NCBI GenBank assembly: GCA_903844155.1
Contig: CAIMSU010000164.1
Location: forward strand, 1 to 53,958
Direction of reading: 5' to 3'
DNA length: 53,958 bases
Source: an uncultured Pseudomonadota bacterium
GTDB taxonomy: Bacteria > Myxococcota_A > UBA796 > SXON01
A program made the position numbers and the translations under genes. The notes beneath the pieces were generated by a model. It was not told the origin of the DNA, did no database searches, and saw nothing but the letters and a program-made list of their open reading frames with translations. Shown piece by piece: positions 33,607-40,812 of this stretch (positions are counted from its first letter, which is position 1; each line of letters begins with the position of its first letter).

Positions 33607-33635
33607 AGAATCTCACGTTTCTATTGCCATGTCAA
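33607..33635 (-). promoter_or_regulatory. Likely promoter of the ParA-like gene
   Basis: A perfect -35 TTGACA (33635-33630), a 17-base spacer and GATTCT as -10 (33612-33607), giving a leader of about 15 bases. The -35 overlaps the assumed ATG of the divergent diguanylate cyclase. Confidence 0.5.
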
Positions 33636-34870
33636 GACTCAGCTCGCCGACGCCCGCATCACCGTTCTCCCCCGCGTTATTGACGGATGTGAGCACGCCA
33701 ACTCCTTCCGCCGGCAGCAACCCTCCCCTCGGCGCACGCGCAGGGTCGCTGGGGCTAGGCACGTCCGGCGTACGGATGGGACCCTCGGCGTCGTTGCGAT
33801 CAGGCATCCTTCGCCTGGCGCTGGCGCTCGGCGGCTTCGCTTGCGCGGCGGCGGCGGTACTGAACCGTCCGGCCGGGCTGGAGGGCACCAAGAACCTGCT
33901 TGTTTTCCCACCGCTCGGCGTGTTCGCGGGCGGCATGTTGGCCTGGCTAAGGTTTCGACCCGCGAAGGAGCGTTCGATCGCCGGGATCACGCTCGCCGTG
34001 TTCATGCTGTATGCCCTGTTCGAACTGGCGTTCACCCTGTTCGTGCTTGGCGCGCAGCCCGGCGCGGACCCGCTCCGTCAGCTTTTCCCTCTTGTGCCCT
34101 GGACGCAGGGGATGCTCGTGTTCGCCTTCGTCCTGCTCGACCCTCGCCCGGCGCTTTGGGCAGGAGTGGCGTTCACGACTGGGTCCCTGGCGGTGATCGC
34201 CGCCTACGCGGGGAGCCACTGGGCCGACACCGACGCCGCGCGCCTCAACGCCCTCGGGCAGGCGCTCGTGCTCGCGCCGGTGTTCACGGTGGCGATGCTC
34301 CGCAGCGTCGTCGTCGTTTCGGAGGCCCTCTCGGCGATGCGCGTGGAGACGCGGATGTACGCCAGCCTCGCGCTCACCGATGAGCTGACCGGTCTGCCCA
34401 ACCGGCGCGCTGCCCTCCGAGCGCTCGATCAGGCGCTGGCGCAACAGCATCGCGGCAGCCTTGCGGCCTCGGTCGCCATGGTCGACCTCGACCACTTCAA
34501 GGACGTGAACGACCGGTACGGGCACGACGTCGGCGACGACGCGTTGCGACACGCCGCGCGCCTGCTTCTCAGCCTCACCCGGAGCACGGACACCTTCACC
34601 CGGTGGGGCGGCGAGGAGTTCCTGCTCGTCTGTTCGTCCAAGCCGCCGACCGATCTCGCGGCAGTGTGTGAGCGGTTTCGGGTCGCGTTGGAGACATCCC
34701 CCGTCCCGGGCCATGGGTTTCGGCTGACGGCGAGCCTCGGCGGGGCGCACGCGAAGGTAGACGAGTCGGCCGAGGACCTGCTTCGACGGGCGGACGCGGC
34801 GTTGTACCAGGCCAAACACCTGGGCAGGAACAGGGCGGTGCTGGCGGACGGGGAGCCGGGGTCGACGTGA
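33629..34870 (+). CDS. Membrane-bound diguanylate cyclase
   Basis: Makes cyclic di-GMP from two GTP. The N-terminal half has about five or six hydrophobic helices. The C-terminal GGDEF domain begins at SLALTDELTGLPNRRAAL, has VDLDHFKDVND, and carries the active-site loop as GGEEF (about residue 327). The inhibitory I-site RSTD sits five residues before GGEEF, so product feedback is expected. The frame is open further upstream; ATG 33629 is a provisional start without a ribosome binding site, and a later start just before the first helix is possible. It overlaps argC by GTGA. Confidence 0.88.
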   Translation: MSRLSSPTPASPFSPALLTDVSTPTPSAGSNPPLGARAGSLGLGTSGVRMGPSASLRSGILRLALALGGFACAAAAVLNRPAGLEGTKNLLVFPPLGVFAGGMLAWLRFRPAKERSIAGITLAVFMLYALFELAFTLFVLGAQPGADPLRQLFPLVPWTQGMLVFAFVLLDPRPALWAGVAFTTGSLAVIAAYAGSHWADTDAARLNALGQALVLAPVFTVAMLRSVVVVSEALSAMRVETRMYASLALTDELTGLPNRRAALRALDQALAQQHRGSLAASVAMVDLDHFKDVNDRYGHDVGDDALRHAARLLLSLTRSTDTFTRWGGEEFLLVCSSKPPTDLAAVCERFRVALETSPVPGHGFRLTASLGGAHAKVDESAEDLLRRADAALYQAKHLGRNRAVLADGEPGST

Positions 34871-35865
34871 GCTCGCACGACACGCTCTCCGTCTGCATCC
34901 ACGGCGTCTCAGGGTACACGGGTGCCGAGTGCTTGCGGTGGGTGCTCAACCATCCGCGGCTGCGTCTGGTGGGCGCGACGGCGCAGAAGGCCGCTGGGAA
35001 GCCCGTTTCGGCGCTCTGGCCCCGGCTTGGCGCGGCGCTGGACCTCACGGTCAGCCGGGAGCCGGTCGAGGCAGACGCTCACCTGCTGTGCCTGCCGCAC
35101 GGTCAGGCCGTCGCCCTCGCACCGCAACTATCGGGCTTTATCATCGATCTTTCGGGCGACCATCGCCTCGCCGAGCCCGACCATTCCGCCGCGTACGGCT
35201 ACGCTCGGGCGACAGCCCCGTGGCTCTACGGTCTGCCAGAGTTGGGTCATTCGCGCTACGCCGGCGAAAAGCGGGTCGCCAACCCGGGTTGTTTCGCGAC
35301 CGCCCTTGAGTTGGCCCTGCTCCCGATGGCCGCGCAACTGCCGGACATCCTCCACGCCACCGGCCTGACCGGATCGACCGGCTCCGGCGTCACGCCGACG
35401 GAGACCACGCACCACCCCGCGCGCGACGAAAACCTGCGTCCCTACAAGGTCCTCAACCACCAGCACGTCCCCGAGGTCCTCCGCGCGCTCACGGAAGCCG
35501 GCGCTCGGAGCCTGCCCTCGCTCCAGTTCGTCCCCATCTCCGCACCGTTGCGCCGCGGCATCCTCGTCGCCATCCCGCTCCCGGGCGCCACGATCGAGAA
35601 CTATCAAGCGTTCTACGGTGGTAACCTGCTCGCAGCCGTGTCCGACCAGCCGCCCGACGTCCTCTCCGTCGCTGGCACCCCCCTCGCGCGGATTGGGGTC
35701 GTTCATTCGCCGGTTTCGGGTACCCGGGGCGCGACCGGCACCGTCGTCTTCTGCGCCATCGACAACCTCGCCCGCGGCGCCGGGTCCCAGGCCGTCGCCA
35801 ACCTGAACCTGCTCGCGGGGTGGCCCGTCGACCTCGGCCTCACCGCGTTGGGGCCGCTCGTCTGA
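34867..35865 (+). CDS. argC: N-acyl-gamma-glutamyl-phosphate reductase ArgC
   Basis: NADPH-dependent reduction of N-acyl-glutamyl phosphate to the semialdehyde, the third step of arginine synthesis. The sequence shows the Rossmann motif GVSGYTGAE (13-21), the catalytic Cys142 in NPGCFAT, and a His in VLNHQHVPEV. At 332 residues it is of normal length. GTG 34867 overlaps the stop of the diguanylate cyclase. With argD and an ArgF' downstream it forms an arginine cluster. The acyl group may be succinyl rather than acetyl, given the ArgF' residue discussed there. Confidence 0.92.
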   Translation: MSSHDTLSVCIHGVSGYTGAECLRWVLNHPRLRLVGATAQKAAGKPVSALWPRLGAALDLTVSREPVEADAHLLCLPHGQAVALAPQLSGFIIDLSGDHRLAEPDHSAAYGYARATAPWLYGLPELGHSRYAGEKRVANPGCFATALELALLPMAAQLPDILHATGLTGSTGSGVTPTETTHHPARDENLRPYKVLNHQHVPEVLRALTEAGARSLPSLQFVPISAPLRRGILVAIPLPGATIENYQAFYGGNLLAAVSDQPPDVLSVAGTPLARIGVVHSPVSGTRGATGTVVFCAIDNLARGAGSQAVANLNLLAGWPVDLGLTALGPLV

Positions 35866-35940
35866 CCATGCCATGGCCGACCTGGCCCAACCTTCGACCG
35901 ACTCCCGCGTCACGGGCGGTATTCCTTGATAGACCGCGCG

Positions 35941-37179
35941 ATGCCCGGCCGCAGCCTCAGCGTGGATCCGAAACTCTCCGCGTCTGACCTTGACTCTTTC
36001 GCCGAAGCCCGTCGTCTGCTGGACGCGTGGTCCCTGCCCGGCGCCGAGTCGGCTCAGCTCGCCGTGTTCGACAAGCTCGGCGTCGAGATCGTCGCGGGCG
36101 AGGGCGCGCGCGTGCGCGATCGCGCCGGCCGCTGGTACTGGGACCTCTACGGTGGCCACGCAGTCTCGCTGATCGGGCATTGCCACCCGCTCTGGGCCGC
36201 CGTCGTCGCCGAGCAGGCCCGTCGGCTCGAGTTCTACTCCAACCTCACCCCGCACCCGCTGCGCGCCGCCGCTTGCCAGGCGATCGTCGATCTCGCGCCC
36301 TCCAACCTCACGAACGTCTTTTTGACCAACTCCGGCGCCGAGGCGAACGAGACCGCGCTCAAGCTCGCCCGGCACCACACCGGCCGTACCGAGGTCGTGG
36401 CGTACGAAGGGGCTTTCCACGGGCGCACCGCCGCCACCCTCGCGGTGACGTGGAACGAAAAGTACAGGAACTACGCCGAACCCGGCTTTGGCCACACCCG
36501 GTTCCTTCCCTTCGGCACCGTGCCCGGCCGGAACGGCACCGCGCCCCTCGACACCACCGTCGCCGCGGTGATCATCGAGCCCATCCAGTCGCTCAATGGG
36601 ATGACGACCGCCACCCCCGCCTTCCTCCGCGATCTGCGCCGCGCCTGCGACGACGCCGGTGCCCTGCTGATCCTCGACGAGGTCCAGACCGCCTGGGGCC
36701 GCCTCGGCACCCCCTTCGCCGCCAACTACTACGACGTCCGCGCCGACCTCCTCACCGGCGCCAAGTCCGCCGCCGGCGGTTTTCCGGTCGGCGTCACGCT
36801 CGTCGACGGCGCTATCGCCTCGAAGGTCAAAACCGGCGATCAAGGCTCCACGTTCGGTGCCGGGCCCCTCGCGTGCGCGGCCATCCTCGCCACCCACCAC
36901 ATCGTTCGCAGCGAGGGCCTGATGGCGAACGCCCGCGCCGTCGAGGATCGCGTCCGGCAGCGGATCGAACGCGATCTCGGCTGGCCCATCCGCGGCCACG
37001 GCTGCCTGCTCGGCGTCGTGTGCCCGATGCCCACCAGGATGCTCCTTCCCCGCCTCCGCGAGGCCGGCTTCATGGCAGGCGGCTCCGACGATCCGCACGT
37101 GATGCGGATCATGCCCCCGCTGAACCTCCCGATCGCCGCTGTCGATCAGCTCGCCGACGCCCTCGGGTCTGCGGCTTGA
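35941..37179 (+). CDS. argD: Acylornithine aminotransferase ArgD
   Basis: PLP-dependent class III aminotransferase converting the N-acyl-glutamate semialdehyde to N-acylornithine. It shows LTNSGAEANETALKLAR (PLP phosphate site), EPIQSLNG, LLILDEVQTAWGR with the Asp that binds the pyridine nitrogen, and the PLP Lys275 in LLTGAKSAAGG. Length is 412 residues from ATG 35941; a TTG at 35926 is an in-frame alternative, and neither has a strong ribosome binding site. It stands between argC and the carbamoyltransferase gene. Acetyl versus succinyl preference cannot be read from this sequence. Confidence 0.9.
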   Translation: MPGRSLSVDPKLSASDLDSFAEARRLLDAWSLPGAESAQLAVFDKLGVEIVAGEGARVRDRAGRWYWDLYGGHAVSLIGHCHPLWAAVVAEQARRLEFYSNLTPHPLRAAACQAIVDLAPSNLTNVFLTNSGAEANETALKLARHHTGRTEVVAYEGAFHGRTAATLAVTWNEKYRNYAEPGFGHTRFLPFGTVPGRNGTAPLDTTVAAVIIEPIQSLNGMTTATPAFLRDLRRACDDAGALLILDEVQTAWGRLGTPFAANYYDVRADLLTGAKSAAGGFPVGVTLVDGAIASKVKTGDQGSTFGAGPLACAAILATHHIVRSEGLMANARAVEDRVRQRIERDLGWPIRGHGCLLGVVCPMPTRMLLPRLREAGFMAGGSDDPHVMRIMPPLNLPIAAVDQLADALGSAA

Positions 37180-37285
37180 CGCGGGGCTCTCGGGGTCCTC
37201 GGGGCGGCTCGGTCGGCCCCTCGCCGATCCCGATCCTGCTGTCGAACGCCGCTTTGAATTGGCGTGACTTCCGGCACCCCCCTCC

Positions 37286-37355
37286 GCCGCTGCGCGGCAC
37301 CTCCCCCCGAAGGGGGAGGAGCGACCCGTCCCACGCCGCTCCGCGGCACCTCCCC
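37286..37355 (+). repeat. Direct repeats and hairpin upstream of the ArgF' gene
   Basis: A 21-base unit ending GGCACCTCCCC is present at 37286-37306 and 37335-37355 with one mismatch. Between them CTCCCCC (37301-37307) and GGGGGAG (37312-37318) form a hairpin with a CGAA loop. The second copy ends nine bases before the ATG. It may be a dispersed GC-rich repeat or a regulatory hairpin. Confidence 0.7.
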
Positions 37356-37363
37356 GGTACCCC

Positions 37364-38404
37364 ATGAGCACCCTCGAATCCCGCCTCCACTCCGCCGTCG
37401 CCCGCGTCCGTGAAAACTGGCGTGGCACCCGGCTCATCGACGGCCTTGAGCCCGGTCCTGCCGGCACCGCCGCGCTGCTCGACCTCGCGCGGATCTACCG
37501 GGCGAACCGGCTGGAGATCGGCCGGATGCGCCTGCTTTCGGGTCGCGCGGTTGCCGGCCTGTTCTTTGACCCGTCGTTGCGCACCCACACGTCGATGGAG
37601 GTCGCCACGGGCCGGCTTGGCGCCCACTTTGTCTACCTGCAAGGCGGGCAGGGGACCTGGGGCATGGAGTTCGAGGACGGCGTCGTGATGAACGGCGCCG
37701 CCGCTGAGCACATCCGCGAGGCCGCGCCCGTCCTCTCCACCTACGCCGACGTCCTCGCTGTGCGCGCGTTCCCGAAGGGCCCGAACCGCGATGAGACCGT
37801 CATCCGCGGCTTTGCCGCCCACGCCGGTGCCCCGCTGATGAACCTGGAGTCCGCCCTCTCGCACCCCTGCCAGGGCCTCGCCGATCAGCTCACGCTCTGC
37901 GATCTCGGCGGTGGCGACTTCAAGCGCCGCAAGGTGTGCCTCACCTGGGCGCCGCACCCAAAACCGCTGCCCCAGGCCGTGCCGCTCTCCGTCGTCCGCG
38001 CGGCCGTGCTCGGCGGCGCCGACCTGCACATCGCCAACCCCGAGGGCTACGACCTCGACGGCCACGAGCTGGAGCGGGCCCGCAGCTTCTGCCGCGACAC
38101 CGGCGCCAGCATCACGCTCACCCGCGACCCGGACGCTGCCGCCGACGGCGCGCTCGCGGTCTACGGCAAGGGCTGGGGCGGCGACGACCACGAGGGCCAC
38201 GCCGAGCGCGTCGCCGGGCTGTCGCACTGGACGGTAACCGAGGCCCGAATGGCAAAGGCCACGGCGTTCCTGCATTGTCTGCCGGTGCGTCGCAACGTCA
38301 TCGTCACGGACGGCGTCCTCGACGGGCCCCAGAGCCGCGTGGTGCCGCAGGCGGCGAACCGGGAGCCGGTGCAGGCGGCGGTGCTTTTGAGTTGGATGTT
38401 GTAG
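37364..38404 (+). CDS. argF': N-acylornithine carbamoyltransferase (probably succinyl)
   Basis: Transfers carbamoyl phosphate to N-acyl-ornithine in the alternative arginine pathway. It belongs to the AOTCase/SOTCase branch, not to ordinary ornithine transcarbamylase: DPSLRTHTS carbamoyl-phosphate loop (69-77), LTWAPHPKPLPQAVP, and HCLPVRRNVIVTD near the C-terminus. The position that distinguishes acetyl (Glu92 in Xanthomonas) from succinyl substrates (Pro90 in Bacteroides) aligns with Ala114 here (NGAAAEH). Together with closer overall resemblance, as I recall it, to the Bacteroides enzyme, this favours N-succinylornithine. No good ribosome binding site is visible before ATG. Confidence 0.85.
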   Translation: MSTLESRLHSAVARVRENWRGTRLIDGLEPGPAGTAALLDLARIYRANRLEIGRMRLLSGRAVAGLFFDPSLRTHTSMEVATGRLGAHFVYLQGGQGTWGMEFEDGVVMNGAAAEHIREAAPVLSTYADVLAVRAFPKGPNRDETVIRGFAAHAGAPLMNLESALSHPCQGLADQLTLCDLGGGDFKRRKVCLTWAPHPKPLPQAVPLSVVRAAVLGGADLHIANPEGYDLDGHELERARSFCRDTGASITLTRDPDAAADGALAVYGKGWGGDDHEGHAERVAGLSHWTVTEARMAKATAFLHCLPVRRNVIVTDGVLDGPQSRVVPQAANREPVQAAVLLSWML

Positions 38405-38416
38405 GGGGCTACGCCC

Positions 38417-39838
38417 TCACCGCGCCCCGTGCCCGACAATGACGACCGGCAGGGTCTTCAGCAGCAGCTCGAGATCCAGGAACAAGCTCCACTTGTCGAT
38501 GTACTCCAGGTCGAGCTTCATCCACGTCTCAAAGTCCACCTCGTTCCGGCCGCTCACCTGCCAGATGCACGTGATGCCCGGCTTCATGGACAGGCGCCGC
38601 ATCTGCCAGCGCGCGTAGTGGTCCACCTCGCGCGGGATGGGGGGGCGCGGGCCGACGAGGCTCATCTCGCCGCGCAGGACGTTCCAGAATTGCGGGAACT
38701 CGTCCAGGGAAGTGCGACGGATCCAGTGTCCAACCCTGGTGATCCGCGGGTCCTTGTCCATCTTGAACACCGGCCCGCTCATCTCGTTCAGGTGCTGGAG
38801 CTGCGCCTTTCTGGCCTCCGCATCGACCACCATCGACCGGAACTTCAGCATCCCGAACGTGCGACCGTAGAGCCCGCTGCGCTCCTGCCGGAACAGCACG
38901 GGACCGCCATCTTCCAGCTTGATCGCGAGTGCCACGACCGCCAGGAGCGGTGCCGTCAGACCGAGCGCCAGGAGGCTCCCGACCACGTCCATCACCCGCT
39001 TCACCACGAGCGCATCGCCGTCCCGCGGCGTGGACGTGAACGACAGCACGCCCCACCCGTCGAAGTCGAGCAGGTCCGCCTGGGCAACGGAAAAGCCCAG
39101 GAAGTTCGCGTCCATCGAGAACGTGACGCCCAGCTCCTCGCACACGTCGGCGACGCCGCGCAGCGTGGCCGTGTCCCAGGCCCGGCCCGTCATGAACACC
39201 TGCGCGATCTTGGAATTCATCAGGATCTTCGGCAGGTCCGACACCGTCCCGAGCACGCGGATGCCCCCGACCGGCGAGAGCGTCTCCGCATCGGGTCGCA
39301 CCACGCCCGCGACCCGAAGCCCCCATTCCTGGCGTCGCTCGAGGATTTTCAGGAACGGCAGGACCTCGTCCGCGCTGCCGACGACCACGATGTCGTAGGT
39401 CCCTTCGCTGGGGATGCGGAACAGCCGTGCGAGGAACAGGGTGAACACCGACGCGATCGAAAAGCCAAGGAGAAACGAGCGGGAAGTGGGGATTGCGGGC
39501 TGGAACACGAACTGCACGGCGGTCAGCACGAGCACGGACGCGCCGACCGCCCGCGCGATCCGCAGGAAGAGAACATCGCGCTTTACACGCCGGAGATCCT
39601 CGTACCCGCCGGTGAGATGGAGACAGAGGATCCAGATGGGAAGGATCTGCACGATGAGGTGCATCTGGTTCTGCAACGTGACGATGTGGAGCACCTCCTC
39701 GCCGGGCACCAGATCGACCTTCCAGATGTCGTGGATGTGCTCGCGGCCGAGCGCGACCAGCAGAAACGTCAGGCACAACGTGAGCACATCCACGAGCCGG
39801 ACCGACCATCGGAGTGCGGCCACGGAGGCGCGTTGCAT
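38417..39838 (-). CDS. Polyprenyl glycosylphosphotransferase (WcaJ-like)
   Basis: Initiates exopolysaccharide or O-antigen synthesis by moving a sugar phosphate from a nucleotide sugar to undecaprenyl phosphate. Four N-terminal membrane helices (residues about 10-110) precede a Rossmann-like CoA-binding domain and a fifth membrane segment (GSLLALGLTAPLLAVVAL). The C-terminal catalytic domain has FRQERSG, LKFRSM, RTSLDEFPQ and LVGPRPP. ATG 39838 lies seven bases after a TATAGT box and has no ribosome binding site, suggesting a leaderless mRNA; an alternative start is 14 codons upstream. It is divergent from kdsA, consistent with envelope-sugar metabolism. Confidence 0.9.
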   Translation of the reverse strand: MQRASVAALRWSVRLVDVLTLCLTFLLVALGREHIHDIWKVDLVPGEEVLHIVTLQNQMHLIVQILPIWILCLHLTGGYEDLRRVKRDVLFLRIARAVGASVLVLTAVQFVFQPAIPTSRSFLLGFSIASVFTLFLARLFRIPSEGTYDIVVVGSADEVLPFLKILERRQEWGLRVAGVVRPDAETLSPVGGIRVLGTVSDLPKILMNSKIAQVFMTGRAWDTATLRGVADVCEELGVTFSMDANFLGFSVAQADLLDFDGWGVLSFTSTPRDGDALVVKRVMDVVGSLLALGLTAPLLAVVALAIKLEDGGPVLFRQERSGLYGRTFGMLKFRSMVVDAEARKAQLQHLNEMSGPVFKMDKDPRITRVGHWIRRTSLDEFPQFWNVLRGEMSLVGPRPPIPREVDHYARWQMRRLSMKPGITCIWQVSGRNEVDFETWMKLDLEYIDKWSLFLDLELLLKTLPVVIVGHGAR

Positions 39839-39845
39839 CGCTGGC

Positions 39846-39851
39846 ACTATA
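39846..39851 (-). promoter_or_regulatory. -10 element of the glycosyltransferase gene
   Basis: TATAGT on the minus strand ends eight positions upstream of ATG 39838, so transcription would start at or next to the start codon. No good -35 is visible. Confidence 0.4.
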
Positions 39852-39881
39852 CCCGTTGTCCGACGGAGATAGGACCGCAAC

Positions 39882-40727
39882 GTGCCCGCGCTGATCCCAC
39901 CCGCAGCCCCCTACGCAGCGTTCGCGCCGCTCGCCGCACCCGTCGCCGTGGGAGATCTTTGGCTCGGGGACGGCGGTCTGGTCGCGATCCTGGGGCCATG
40001 CGTGCTGGAGAGCGAGGAGCGTGCGAGCTTCATCGCCGATGGCATCGCGGAGGTCTGCCGCCGGCTTGGGCTGAAGTGGATCTTCAAGGCCAGCTTTGAC
40101 AAGGCGAATCGTACGTCCCAGGCCAGTTTTCGCGGGCCAGGGTTGCACGAGGGATTGGAGAGCCTCGCGCGCATCGGTCGGCGCGTTGGCGTGCCGCTGA
40201 CGACGGACGTGCACCTCCCCGAACAGGCGCGTGCGTGTGCGGACGCCGTTGATCTGTTGCAAGTACCGGCGTTTTTGTCGCGGCAGACGGATCTGCTGGA
40301 GGCCTGCGGGGCCACCGGCCGACCGGTGAACGTGAAGAAGGGCCAGTTTTCGGCGCCGGGCGACATGGCGGCGGTTCTCGGAAAGTTGCCGGCTGGCCGG
40401 GTCATGCTGACGGAGCGGGGTGCCAGCTTCGGGTACAACGCGTTGGTCGTGGATTATCGGTCGCTGCCGACGATGCGCGGGTTTGGCGTGCCGGTGTGTT
40501 TTGACGCGACGCACTCGGTGCAGGCGCCCGGCGGCGGCGCGACGTCGGGGGGCGACAGGCGCTGGGTGCCAACGCTCGCCCGGGCCGCGGCTGCGGTCGG
40601 CATCGACGCTTTGTTCGCGGAGGTCCACGATAATCCCGACGAGGCGATGTCCGACGGCCCGAACATGGTGCGGCTGTCGGACCTCGAAGCGCTCCTTCGC
40701 GGTGTGTTGGCGGTCCGAAATGGCTGA
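39882..40727 (+). CDS. kdsA: 3-deoxy-8-phosphooctulonate synthase KdsA
   Basis: Condenses phosphoenolpyruvate and arabinose 5-phosphate to KDO 8-phosphate for the lipopolysaccharide core. Visible motifs are GPCVLESEE (38-46), [45 protein letters not shown] and [10 protein letters not shown]. Cys40 in GPC marks the metal-dependent class; metal-independent enzymes have Asn there. The 281 residues include a short N-terminal extension. GTG 39882 has GGAG 13 bases upstream, rather far. The presence of kdsA implies a Gram-negative envelope with KDO. Confidence 0.95.
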   Translation: MPALIPPAAPYAAFAPLAAPVAVGDLWLGDGGLVAILGPCVLESEERASFIADGIAEVCRRLGLKWIFKASFDKANRTSQASFRGPGLHEGLESLARIGRRVGVPLTTDVHLPEQARACADAVDLLQVPAFLSRQTDLLEACGATGRPVNVKKGQFSAPGDMAAVLGKLPAGRVMLTERGASFGYNALVVDYRSLPTMRGFGVPVCFDATHSVQAPGGGATSGGDRRWVPTLARAAAAVGIDALFAEVHDNPDEAMSDGPNMVRLSDLEALLRGVLAVRNG

Positions 40728-40812
40728 ATTTCCCGGCGGGACATTCAACCATTCTTCGTGGGAGCGGGCAATGCGTTAGCGGCGCCCGCCTCCTTTGCGG
40801 GGGGCCACCGCC

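Noticed and set aside
35128-37467. Long antisense open frame of 779 codons, and similar ones opposite argC, kdsA, valS and hsdR
   Set aside because: They lie opposite confidently identified genes, have GC-rich codon-shadow composition and show no family motifs.
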